Source of the DNA: Rubrivivax sp.
GTDB taxonomy: Bacteria; Pseudomonadota; Gammaproteobacteria; Burkholderiales; Burkholderiaceae
Length of the DNA: 12,985 bases
NCBI GenBank assembly: GCA_004211235.1
Contig: SEEY01000040.1
Location: forward strand, 1-12,985
Direction: 5' to 3'
Shown here: positions 5,614 to 12,933 of the stretch, one piece after another
Layout: every line of letters begins with the position of its first letter
How positions within the stretch are numbered: position 1 is the first letter of the stretch
Program-made: the position numbers and the translations under genes
The notes under the pieces: model-generated
The model's input: the letters and a program-made list of their open reading frames with translations, nothing else
Databases searched by the model: none
Told to the model about the DNA's origin: nothing

Positions 5614-7149
5614 TCAGGCTGTCGAGAGCTGGCCCGGCGGCACCGCATAGCCGCGCACATAGTCGCCATGCCGCGGCAGCTGCATCACCTGCCGCGCGAC
5701 CTGTTTGCGGATGTCGCCGAGGAAGTGGCCCAGCTCCTCGTCGCCCATCAGCTCCGCTGTCGGGTGGTGGGCCGCCGGCGTGATGCCCTGACCGAGCATC
5801 ACCTGCACCCAGGAGTTCTCGCCGAACAGCTCATGCGGCGCCTTGAACACCCGGGCTGTGTCGCGGAACATCTGGATGCGGTGGGCCAGCGACTGGGGCA
5901 CCTCCATCTCGGCGCAGTAGCGCCACAGCGGCGCATCGCGGCGGTTGGTCACCTTGTAGTGCAGGATGATGAAGTCGCGGATGTGCTCGATCTCCTCGCG
6001 CACCTGGCGGTTGTATTCGTCGATGTCGGTCTGGTGGATGCCACCGGCCGGGAAGCACTGCATCAGCCGCGTGATGCCGCGCTGGATGAGGTGGATGCTG
6101 GTGGACTCCAGCGGCTCCAGGAAGCCACTGGCCAGGCCGATGGCGACGACATTGCGCTGCCAGGTCACGTCGCGCTGGCCGGGGGTGAACTTGAGCACGC
6201 GCGGCTGCGTCAGCGGCGCGCCTTCGATGTGCTTCAGCAGCGTCGCCTTGGCCTCGTCGTCGCCGAGGTATTTGCTCGCGAACACCAGCCCGTTGCCGAC
6301 GCGGTGCTGCAGCGGGATGCGCCACTGCCAGCCGAATGGGTGCGCGATGGAGCGCGTGTAGGGCACCGGCTCGCCGACGGATTCGGTCTGCACGGCCACG
6401 GCGCTGTCGCAGGGCAGCCACTGCGACCAGTCCTCGAAGCCGACCCCCAACGTCTGGCCCAGCAGCAGCGAGCGAAAGCCCGTGCAGTCGATGAAGAAGT
6501 CGCCGTCAATCTCACTGCCGTCGGCAAGCTTGAGTGCCCGCACGTCGCCGCTGTCGTGCTGCAGCACCTGGGCGATCTTGCCCTCGATGCGCTTGACGCC
6601 ATAACCCTCTGAGATGCCGCGCAGGAAGACGGCATAGCGCGAGGCGTCGAGGTGGAAGGCGTAGTTCAGGCCGTTGCGCGGCAGGTGGGCGAAGCGGTTC
6701 TCGATGCCGGCGCGCAGCTCCAGGCAGTGGTCGCCGTAGTCACCGTGCGGCACGCGCGCCTGGCCGCGCTGTTGCGCTGCCAGCCAGAAGTGCTGGAAGC
6801 CGGCGGTCCAGTGGTCCTTGCCGGTCAGGCCGAAGCTGTGGACGTAGTCTTCGCCGACATTGCGCCAGCCTTCGAACTGGATGCCGAGCTTGAAGGTGGC
6901 CTGCGTGGCGGCCATGAACTCCTGCTCGTTGATGCCGAGCAGCTGGTGGTAGGTCAGCAGCGTCGGGATGGTGGCTTCGCCGACGCCGACGGTGCCGATC
7001 TCGTCGGACTCGACGAGGCGGATGTCCAGCGCCTTGCCGAGGATCCTGGACATCAGCGCGGCCACCATCCAGCCGGCCGTGCCGCCGCCGGCGATGACGA
7101 CGCGCTTGACGGGTTCGGTGCGCAGGGGGGCGTGGTGCTTGTCTTGCAT
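5614..7149 (-). CDS. Flavin-dependent tryptophan halogenase family protein
   Basis: A 511-residue enzyme of the PrnA-like tryptophan halogenase family, which uses reduced FAD, O2 and halide to make hypohalous acid and halogenate an aromatic ring. Visible: FAD-binding GGGTAGW (21-27), GVGEATIP (55-62), the catalytic Lys at K87 in ATFKLGIQF, the family signature WQWRIP (274-279), and FLEPLEST (343-350) with the expected catalytic-site Glu348. All key residues are present and the length is typical, so it should be active. The start at 7149 is 2 nt after the cupin stop (TGA-CC-ATG), giving translational coupling; the upstream extension of the frame lies inside the cupin gene. Relatives beside TonB-dependent receptors, such as BrvH and Xanthomonas enzymes, are reported to halogenate indole-type substrates in vitro; the physiological substrate is unknown. 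A flavin reductase is not visible nearby. Confidence 0.92.
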   Translation of the reverse strand: MQDKHHAPLRTEPVKRVVIAGGGTAGWMVAALMSRILGKALDIRLVESDEIGTVGVGEATIPTLLTYHQLLGINEQEFMAATQATFKLGIQFEGWRNVGEDYVHSFGLTGKDHWTAGFQHFWLAAQQRGQARVPHGDYGDHCLELRAGIENRFAHLPRNGLNYAFHLDASRYAVFLRGISEGYGVKRIEGKIAQVLQHDSGDVRALKLADGSEIDGDFFIDCTGFRSLLLGQTLGVGFEDWSQWLPCDSAVAVQTESVGEPVPYTRSIAHPFGWQWRIPLQHRVGNGLVFASKYLGDDEAKATLLKHIEGAPLTQPRVLKFTPGQRDVTWQRNVVAIGLASGFLEPLESTSIHLIQRGITRLMQCFPAGGIHQTDIDEYNRQVREEIEHIRDFIILHYKVTNRRDAPLWRYCAEMEVPQSLAHRIQMFRDTARVFKAPHELFGENSWVQVMLGQGITPAAHHPTAELMGDEELGHFLGDIRKQVARQVMQLPRHGDYVRGYAVPPGQLSTA

Positions 7150-7151
7150 GG

Positions 7152-8153
7152 TCAGCGCTTCAATCGGTTGAGCAGGTGGGCACGCATGGCGCGCGCACCG
7201 TTGTCGTCGAGCGGCGCCAGCGCGTTGCGGGCGTGCTCCGGGATATGGGCGACGGCGTGATCGGGGTCGCTGAAGATGTAGTGGTCGAACTGCCGGCGCC
7301 AGGCGGCGCGCTGCTCGGGCGGCAGGCCGCGCATGGTCAGGATGGCCAGCATCAGCGCGTTGACGGGCGAGTCCATGAAGGCCGGCGTGCGCCGCCACCA
7401 GTAGTTCACCAGCAGGTTCAGTGGCGCCAGCGCCTCGATGTGATGCCACCACATGCTCGGGATGAAGATCGCGTCACCCGCTTCGAGCTCGGCCTCCAGG
7501 CCATGTTCCAGCGCCGTGCGAAAGCGCGGGTAGCGCTCGAAGTCGGGGCGATGGAAGTCGACGAGGCTGACGGCCTGGCCGGCGGGTGTGAAGTCCAGCG
7601 GGCCGACGTAGAGGTTGTCGAGCTGGTCCGGCGGGAACAGCGTGAAGCGGCGCCGGCCGGCGGCAACGACGGCGATGTTGTCCGGCAGATCGAAGTGGGC
7701 GGCGATGCGGCTGCGGTTGCCCAGCCAGAGGCTGACGATCGGCTCGTTGACGTTGAGGCCCAGGTCGTTGTCGGCGCGCAGGCCGGGCAGGCAGGTGTCC
7801 ACGGTCGTCGCGCCGATGTACAGCGCCGGCGGCCTCTCCAGCGCCAGCGTCTGCATCAGCGAGTTCAGCACCACGTCGAAGCGGCCGAGCTTGCGTTCGA
7901 AGTTGAAGCCGGTCAGGTCGTCGTTGTAGAAGAGCCGGCCCTCGGCCTCGGGCGGCGCCAGCATGACGCCGACGCTGGCATCGCGCCAGAAGCCGAGCAG
8001 GTAGCGGGCTAGGTCTTCGTTCGAGCGGCGCGCAGCCTGCACGAGCGGCCAGTCGCCCGCGAGGCCGCGCAGCACGAGCGGCTCGGTCGACGTCAGGACG
8101 GCGTCGGTCAGGTCGGCCGGCTTGAGGCCGTGGACTTCGCGGATGGGCTTCAT
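7152..8153 (-). CDS. JmjC-like cupin protein (putative Fe(II)/2-oxoglutarate oxygenase)
   Basis: A 333-residue cupin of the Cupin_8/FIH-like group. It has HFD (153-155) as the HxD metal motif, then GRRRFTLFPP (166-175), GDAIFIPSMWWHH (226-238) supplying the distal metal His (H237), and VNYWW (249-253). The pattern suggests an Fe(II) and 2-oxoglutarate dependent hydroxylase, soluble and without signal peptide; the substrate is unknown. The start at 8153 (MKPIREVHG) is preferred over an in-frame start at 8324, whose extra 57 residues run through the receptor gene's terminator and look non-coding. The Shine-Dalgarno is weak (GAGGGA, about 13 nt away). It is followed by the halogenase after 2 nt. 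Cupin plus halogenase behind a TonB-dependent receptor is a recurrent but unexplained gene set in Xanthomonadales and Caulobacterales. Confidence 0.85.
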   Translation of the reverse strand: MKPIREVHGLKPADLTDAVLTSTEPLVLRGLAGDWPLVQAARRSNEDLARYLLGFWRDASVGVMLAPPEAEGRLFYNDDLTGFNFERKLGRFDVVLNSLMQTLALERPPALYIGATTVDTCLPGLRADNDLGLNVNEPIVSLWLGNRSRIAAHFDLPDNIAVVAAGRRRFTLFPPDQLDNLYVGPLDFTPAGQAVSLVDFHRPDFERYPRFRTALEHGLEAELEAGDAIFIPSMWWHHIEALAPLNLLVNYWWRRTPAFMDSPVNALMLAILTMRGLPPEQRAAWRRQFDHYIFSDPDHAVAHIPEHARNALAPLDDNGARAMRAHLLNRLKR

Positions 8154-8231
8154 GGCGGCAGTGGGTTCCCTCGGCGCGGGCTGGCCGGGGCGGTCTGAAT
8201 CATCGGCGTTCTGGCCTCGCCGCAGTGCTGC

Positions 8232-8259
8232 GAAGCGCGCGCCATCGTCGGCGCGCTTC
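8232..8259 (-). other. Hairpin in the leader of the cupin gene
   Basis: Perfect 9-bp inverted repeat GAAGCGCGC / GCGCGCTTC with a 10-nt loop, between the receptor terminator and the cupin start. There is no T tail, so it is not a terminator. It could stabilise or mark a processed 5' end, or be chance in GC-rich DNA. I see no clear promoter for the cupin gene in 8154-8292. Confidence 0.35.
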
Positions 8260-8292
8260 AGCAACGCGGCGTGCCGATTCTCGAAAGGGCAT

Positions 8293-8318
8293 AAAAAAAT
8301 GGCCGCTCGCGCGGCCAT
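8293..8318 (-). terminator. Intrinsic terminator after the TonB-dependent receptor gene
   Basis: Minus-sense 8-bp stem ATGGCCGC / GCGGCCAT with loop GCGA, followed by a run of seven Ts (including the last stem base). It lies about 92 nt after the receptor stop and about 140 nt before the cupin start, so it splits the receptor from the cupin-halogenase pair, fully or partly. Confidence 0.92.
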
Positions 8319-8409
8319 CGCCATGTGGCGAACAAGAGCGGCGCCCCAGACGCGAGCGCCGCCGAACCAGACTGCAAATGAGGATGAGTCGTCTGGATTG
8401 CTGAGCGCG

Positions 8410-11397
8410 TCAGAACTTGTAGCGCGCGCCGATCATGAAGCGGCGGCCCGTCTGCGTGATGGCCTGCAGGATGCGCTCGTTACGCTCGTAGGCGCGCTGG
8501 TACTCGTCCGTCAGGTTGACCGCATCCAGCTGCACGCTGAGCTTCTCCGTGATCGTGTAGCCGATGCCGACGTCGAACTGACCGTAGGGGGCGACGTAGA
8601 TCGGGTTGGGCTCGCGGCCGTCGTGGCGACCGGCCAGGTACTTGCCGCGCCAGTTGTAGGCGATGCGCGCGCTGAGCTTGTCGTCTTCATAGAAGCCGAC
8701 GAGGTTGCCCGAGTTGGACAGGCCTTCCAGCGCGAACTGGTCACCGATCTTGTTGTCGATGTACTTCAGGCCCGACTTCACGTACGTGTAGTTGGCCGAG
8801 AAGCCGAAGCCGTTGCGGAAGGCGTACTGGGCGTTGAGCTCCATGCCGTTGATGTGGTCATCGCGCTGGTTGGCCGGCACGGTGATGTCGAACACGGCGA
8901 TGGGGTCGCCCGGCTGGCCGACGATGGTGCCCTGCCAGTTGCCCTGCGAGTCCTTCTCGCCGCGCGTCACGCCGGGCGAGCTGGCGCGATTCTGGAAGAT
9001 CCAGTTGCGGATGCAGGGGTTGTCGGTGGCCGCGCAGCCGGAGCCGAGGGCTTCCTTGAACAGCGCGCCGCCGATGGGCGTGTGCAGGTTGAACGGCGTG
9101 CCCTTGACGATGGTGTTGCCGATGTAGTTGCTGATCTCCTTGCGGAACAGGCCGGCCGCGATGTAGGCGCCCTTGCCGAAGTAGTGCTCCAGCGACAGGT
9201 CGAAGTTCTTCGACTTGAGCGGCTTCAGGTTGGGGTCGCCCTGGGAGCCGCTGCCGCCACCGGCGCGCACCTCGCTGAGCACCTGCCCGCCCTGGATGTC
9301 ACCCCAGCCCGGGCGGCCGATGCTCTCGCCGTAGCTGGCGCGCAGCTTGGTGTCGCGCGTCACTTCGAAGTCGATGTCCAGCGATGGCAGCACATAGCTG
9401 TACTTGCCCTTCAGCTCCGTGAAGCTGGCCGGGCCGTTGGTCAGCGAGAACTCGTTGAAGGAGCGCCAGGAGATGCCCGTGGCCGTCGGCACGAGGGCTG
9501 CTGAGTTGACCTTGGTGCGCTCGTAGCGCAGGCCCAGCGCCGCGCCCACCGGCACGATCCAGTCCCATTCGGTGTTGAACTGGGCGTACAAGCTTTGCGA
9601 CTTCTCCGTCGTGTGGCGGTCGGCCGAGCCGTCCTGCGTGTAGCCGGTCGGGGCCAGGTACTTGCCGTTCGGGTCGAGCTTGGCGGCGGCGGCGTTCAGG
9701 GCCTTGAAGTCGAAGAAGTTGATGTTGTTGAACATCGCCGGGTTGCCGCTGCCCGGCAGCGTCGGGAAGTACTTGCTGATCGTGTCCGGCTTGAAGATCG
9801 AGTCCGGGTAGTCGGCCGGCGTGGCGATGCCGCCCCAGCTGCCGTTCTCGTTGACCGCGAAGGCCGAGCGGTTCTTGGCGTCGGTCAGCGTGACGCCGAA
9901 GTCCAGGTTGGACGAGTCGCTGAACTTGTAGTTGCCACGCGCCTGCACCTGGTCGATCTTGGCCTTCATGTAGCCGCTGCGGTAGGACGAACCGGTGGCG
10001 AGCTGCTTGCTCACGTCGGTGGTCGCGCCGGGCATGGACCAGACCGGGAAGTCCTGGCTGAAGTCCACGGTCGTCGTGCCGCGGCTGAACACCGCCGAGC
10101 CCTGCACGGCGTTGGAGCCGTAGGGGCTGTCGGGCTTGGAGACGGCGGTGGAGTGGTGCGCGTCCAGCTCCAGCTTCAGCGCGGCGCTCGGCTTCCAGGC
10201 CAGGTTCAGGCCGGTGGAGTGGTTGGTGTTCCTGACCGCGAACTCACCCGAGCCCATGGCCACGTCGCCGGTGCCGGCGCCGTCGATGATTTCCGAATAG
10301 ATCAGCGGCGCGGCGGCGGGGCCGTCGGTCCACTTGGTGTACGACTTGCCGAAGCCGAACCAGGCCGAGATGTCGCTGCGCGTGGACTTCAGCTTGTTCT
10401 CGGAATAGGTGTGGTCCAGCGTGGCGGTGAACTCCTTGGTGGGCGCGTATTGCAGCGTCAGCTGGCCGTTGGTGCGCTCGCGCTTCACGCCGGTCATGCT
10501 GTAGCCGATGCTCTGCGGCGTGGAGTAGACGGTGTCGGCGCCGGTGGGGCGGTTGTCGGCCGTGCTGCCGGCAGCGATCTCGCCCCAGCCGCCACCGTTG
10601 GCGGGAATGGTGTGCCAGCCGTTGCCGACGTTGGCCTGGTTGTAGCCCAGGTCGCGGCGCTGATAGCTGCCGGTGACGGCGACGCCGAACTTGCCGTCGG
10701 CGAAGACGCTGCTGTAGATGGCGGAGATTTCCGGCGTGACCGACTGGCCCTTCAGGTGCTCGGGCAGGCGCGAGGCGGATTGGTCCTTGACCAGCTTGAC
10801 GCCGACGCTGGCGACCGTCACGCGGGTGTCGAGCGGGCGGGCGGTCTTGATGTTGATGGTGGCGCCGATGCCACCCGGCGGCGTGTCCGCCCGACTGGTC
10901 TTGTAGACGTCGACGCCCGAAATCGACTCGGAAGCCAGGTTGGCGAAGTCGAAGGCGCGCGAGTTGGAGACGCCGGCGCCGCCGGCGTTGCTGGAGGCGG
11001 GCATCTGGCGGCCGTGCAACAGCACGAGGTTGAAGTCGGGGCCCACGCCGCGGACGGTGACCTTTGAACCCTCGCCCATCGACCGGTCGATCGACACGCC
11101 ACTGATGCGCTGCAGCGATTCGGCCAGGTTGGTATCGGGGAACTTGCCGATGTCCTCGGCGACGATGCCATCGACGATGCCGCGCGCGTCGCGCTTGAGG
11201 TTCATCGATGAGGTAAGGCTGCCTCGGATACCCGTGACCACCACGGTATCCAATGTCTTGGCGTCCTGCTCGGCAGTGCTCGCTGCGGGTGTTTCCACAG
11301 TTTCATCTGCAACTTGTGCGTACACGGGGTTGGCCAGCGCCAACAGCAGTGCAGACGTCAGGATTCTCTTCTTGGGTACGACGTGCAGTTGTTTCAT
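8410..11397 (-). CDS. TonB-dependent receptor, Xanthomonas/Caulobacter type
   Basis: A 995-residue outer-membrane active transporter for a nutrient, probably a carbohydrate given its LacI-type regulator. Residues 1-27 are a signal peptide with a VYA-Q cleavage site. A TonB-box-like DTVVVTG (50-56) leads into the plug domain, with KFPDTNLAESLQRISGVSID (about 88-107), VTVRGVGPDFNLVLLHGRQM and PPGGIGATINIKTARPL segments. The rest is a 22-strand-type beta-barrel, and the protein ends in YKF with the terminal Phe typical of barrel insertion. The pattern matches the TIGR01782 group. Length is normal and the gene intact. A strong Shine-Dalgarno (GGGAGGGAAGG) sits just before ATG. It has its own LacI-operator-bearing promoter and its own terminator. 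The ligand cannot be inferred from sequence. Confidence 0.95.
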   Translation of the reverse strand: MKQLHVVPKKRILTSALLLALANPVYAQVADETVETPAASTAEQDAKTLDTVVVTGIRGSLTSSMNLKRDARGIVDGIVAEDIGKFPDTNLAESLQRISGVSIDRSMGEGSKVTVRGVGPDFNLVLLHGRQMPASSNAGGAGVSNSRAFDFANLASESISGVDVYKTSRADTPPGGIGATINIKTARPLDTRVTVASVGVKLVKDQSASRLPEHLKGQSVTPEISAIYSSVFADGKFGVAVTGSYQRRDLGYNQANVGNGWHTIPANGGGWGEIAAGSTADNRPTGADTVYSTPQSIGYSMTGVKRERTNGQLTLQYAPTKEFTATLDHTYSENKLKSTRSDISAWFGFGKSYTKWTDGPAAAPLIYSEIIDGAGTGDVAMGSGEFAVRNTNHSTGLNLAWKPSAALKLELDAHHSTAVSKPDSPYGSNAVQGSAVFSRGTTTVDFSQDFPVWSMPGATTDVSKQLATGSSYRSGYMKAKIDQVQARGNYKFSDSSNLDFGVTLTDAKNRSAFAVNENGSWGGIATPADYPDSIFKPDTISKYFPTLPGSGNPAMFNNINFFDFKALNAAAAKLDPNGKYLAPTGYTQDGSADRHTTEKSQSLYAQFNTEWDWIVPVGAALGLRYERTKVNSAALVPTATGISWRSFNEFSLTNGPASFTELKGKYSYVLPSLDIDFEVTRDTKLRASYGESIGRPGWGDIQGGQVLSEVRAGGGSGSQGDPNLKPLKSKNFDLSLEHYFGKGAYIAAGLFRKEISNYIGNTIVKGTPFNLHTPIGGALFKEALGSGCAATDNPCIRNWIFQNRASSPGVTRGEKDSQGNWQGTIVGQPGDPIAVFDITVPANQRDDHINGMELNAQYAFRNGFGFSANYTYVKSGLKYIDNKIGDQFALEGLSNSGNLVGFYEDDKLSARIAYNWRGKYLAGRHDGREPNPIYVAPYGQFDVGIGYTITEKLSVQLDAVNLTDEYQRAYERNERILQAITQTGRRFMIGARYKF

Positions 11398-11437
11398 TGA
11401 CCTTCCCTCCCCGGAATTTCACGAAAATTCTTGGCTT

Positions 11438-11456
11438 GCATCCATGCGATGGATGC
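11438..11456 (-). other. Hairpin in the receptor 5' untranslated region
   Basis: Perfect 8-bp inverted repeat GCATCCAT / ATGGATGC with a 3-nt loop, about 40 nt upstream of the receptor start and downstream of its predicted promoter. It differs in sequence from the LacI-type operators, so it may be a transcript-stabilising hairpin or a site for another regulator. Confidence 0.4.
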
Positions 11457-11478
11457 TTGATCCCACGATTGCCGCCGC

Positions 11479-11507
11479 ATTGGACCGCCAATTGACAGCG
11501 TTGTCAA
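11479..11507 (-). promoter_or_regulatory. Sigma-70-type promoter of the receptor gene
   Basis: In minus sense, a perfect -35 TTGACA (11507-11502), a 17-bp spacer, and a -10 TCCAAT (11484-11479, 4 of 6 matches). This predicts a transcript starting near 11472 with a 5' untranslated region of about 75 nt. The -35 box is the first half of the operator palindrome, so a bound repressor would block RNA polymerase. Confidence 0.7.
11492..11507. promoter_or_regulatory. LacI-type operator at the receptor promoter
   Basis: TTGACAGCGTTGTCAA is a 16-bp near-perfect palindrome (7 of 8 half-site positions match) with a central CG, as is typical of LacI-family operators. Its core matches the palindrome near 12920 upstream of the regulator gene. 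A third half-site (GGTCAATT, 11515-11522) lies one helical turn away, within a 10-bp inverted repeat GCCAATTGAC / GTCAATTGGC (11487-11496 and 11516-11525). Confidence 0.8.
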
Positions 11508-11537
11508 CATTTCCGGTCAATTGGCTTTTGAGTGCAC

Positions 11538-11562
11538 AAAACCCTTGGTTTTCAGGGGTTTT
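11538..11562 (-). terminator. Possible weak terminator after the LacI-type gene
   Basis: Stem AAAACCC / GGGTTTT (7 bp, 11-nt loop) between the regulator gene and the receptor promoter. In minus sense only four Ts end the stem and GTGCAC follows, so termination would be weak. It is the only candidate in this 294-bp gap. Confidence 0.3.
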
Positions 11563-11691
11563 CAATGCTGCGGCGCAGCGCAAATCCCGTGTCCTCGACA
11601 TAGGGCATGCGAAAGTCGCCACACAGGTACGGGTCGTGCCGAGTCGACAACAAGCTGCGCATCCGGCAATGCCAATGGCATGGCACTGCCA

Positions 11692-12693
11692 CTATGCCGG
11701 TGGGCGTGTCGATTCGCGGAACAGCAGCGTGTGCTCGACATGGACCATGCGGCCGGTCCCCGGGGCGCGGATGCGTTGCAGCAGTTCCAGCGTTGCCAAG
11801 CGGCCCATTTCAGCGGTGGGCTGGCGCACGGTCGTCAATGCAGGATAGATATGGCTCGCAATGGGCGTGTCGTCGAACCCGCACACCGACAAGCCGCCTG
11901 GCACTGCAATTCCACGCTCTCCCGCAGCACGGATCACGCCGGCCGCCATGTCGTCGTTGGCCGCGAATATGGCGCTGGGTGGCATGGGAAGATCGAGCAG
12001 TTGGTTGGCGCAGCGCATTCCGGACTCGAACGAAAACTCACCTTGCACCACCAGTCCCGGTTCATAACCAAGTCCGGCGGCCCGCAACGCGGCGCGATAC
12101 CCGGCATGGCGCCACTGGCATGCGCCGTGCGCGCGTGGCCCTTTGATATGGCCGATCCGACGATGCCCCAAGGCGATCAATCCGGACATCAACTCGGTCA
12201 CCGCCACGGTTTCTTCCATCATCACGCCGATGCGACCAAGGGGTTCGCGCGGTGCGATGCAGGCGAACGGGATTTCGTTCTGCTCGAGATAGGAAAGAAC
12301 GATGGCATCGTCCGTGAGAGGCGGGATGAGAACCACGCCGTCGGGGCCGAAGTACTCGAAGAGCCCCTGGATATCCTTTGCGCGCTGTCCGCCGGAACCG
12401 ACAGGGCCCAGCACGAGGTTGTAGTGATTGGCGCGACAGGCTTCCAGCATGCCGCTTTGGACTTCCATCAGGTAGTTGCGCGACGGATTGTTGTAGACCA
12501 GGGCGATCACGCAGGACCGCTGCCCGGCCAGGCTGCGTGCGGAGAGGTTGGGCTTGTACTGAAGGCGATCGACGGACTGCATGACCCGTTCACGGGTCGC
12601 ATCCCGTACGTTGGGCTCGTTGTTCAGCACGCGCGAAACGGTCTTCATCGACACGCCGGCATCCGCGGCGACGTCTTCGATGCGGCTACGCAT
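11692..12693 (-). CDS. LacI-family transcriptional regulator
   Basis: A 333-residue cytoplasmic DNA-binding protein. The N-terminal helix-turn-helix IEDVAADAGVSMKTVSRVLN (5-24) and hinge LQYKPNLSARSLAG (44-57) are classic LacI features. A periplasmic-binding-protein-like sensor domain follows, with NDDMA (246-250), GFDD (272-275) and LTTVRQP (286-292), so it senses a small ligand, probably a sugar. The start at 12693 is preferred because it puts the helix-turn-helix at the very N-terminus and has a GAGAGG Shine-Dalgarno 9 nt upstream; an in-frame ATG at 12846 would add 51 non-conserved residues. It precedes the receptor gene on the same strand, and both have TGACA-N4-TGTCA palindromes upstream, so it most likely represses both. 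The effector is unknown. Confidence 0.92.
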   Translation of the reverse strand: MRSRIEDVAADAGVSMKTVSRVLNNEPNVRDATRERVMQSVDRLQYKPNLSARSLAGQRSCVIALVYNNPSRNYLMEVQSGMLEACRANHYNLVLGPVGSGGQRAKDIQGLFEYFGPDGVVLIPPLTDDAIVLSYLEQNEIPFACIAPREPLGRIGVMMEETVAVTELMSGLIALGHRRIGHIKGPRAHGACQWRHAGYRAALRAAGLGYEPGLVVQGEFSFESGMRCANQLLDLPMPPSAIFAANDDMAAGVIRAAGERGIAVPGGLSVCGFDDTPIASHIYPALTTVRQPTAEMGRLATLELLQRIRAPGTGRMVHVEHTLLFRESTRPPA

Positions 12694-12894
12694 TGGCGGC
12701 AGCCTCTCGGGTGCGCGAGCGCGGATGGCAATGTGGCGCATGGACGAAGCCGGGTACTGTGATCTCCAATTCAATCCCCCATGTACTGTTCGACGAGTGC
12801 GCGCACGTGCATGTTGCAAGGCAATATCCAAACGGCCTGCCTGCACCGATAGAAGCTGCCAGCAAGCGCGGCAGTGACCGATTGCCGGATTTGT

Positions 12895-12923
12895 TTGACA
12901 TTGCCGGGCGGGGATTATATGAC
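12895..12923 (+). promoter_or_regulatory. Possible divergent promoter at the right edge
   Basis: Plus-strand TTGACA (12895-12900, perfect -35), 17-bp spacer, TATGAC (12918-12923, 4 of 6). It would transcribe rightwards, away from the regulator gene, and its -10 overlaps the operator at 12920-12933. A start codon could be the ATG at 12964, but only seven codons of that frame are inside the window, too few to call a gene. Confidence 0.45.
12914..12919 (-). promoter_or_regulatory. Perfect -10 box upstream of the LacI-type gene
   Basis: Minus-sense TATAAT directly follows the operator palindrome. The -35 region at 16-18 bp spacing is poor (CGCCAA-like), so it may need help or be weak. It predicts a start near 12907 and a long leader of about 210 nt before the regulator ATG. 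Confidence 0.5.
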
Positions 12924-12933
12924 AGCGCTGTCA
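12920..12933. promoter_or_regulatory. LacI-type operator upstream of the regulator gene
   Basis: TGACAGCGCTGTCA is a perfect 14-bp palindrome with a central CG. It matches 13 of 14 positions of the core of the operator at the receptor promoter. It lies between a minus-strand TATAAT and a plus-strand promoter, so it could control both the regulator gene and a divergent gene beyond the window. Confidence 0.8.

Noticed and set aside
7150..7452. N-terminal extension of the halogenase frame
   Set aside because: It lies inside the cupin gene in another frame; the FAD motif is correctly placed from the ATG at 7149.
8122..11067. Plus-strand open frames of 460 and 490 codons opposite the receptor gene
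   Set aside because: Shadows of the receptor gene: Val/Ala/Arg-rich, low-complexity translations without domains, signal peptide or ribosome binding site.
12694..12846. N-terminal extension of the LacI-type regulator
   Set aside because: LacI helix-turn-helix domains sit at the extreme N-terminus. The extra 51 residues look non-coding, and the ATG at 12693 has a Shine-Dalgarno.
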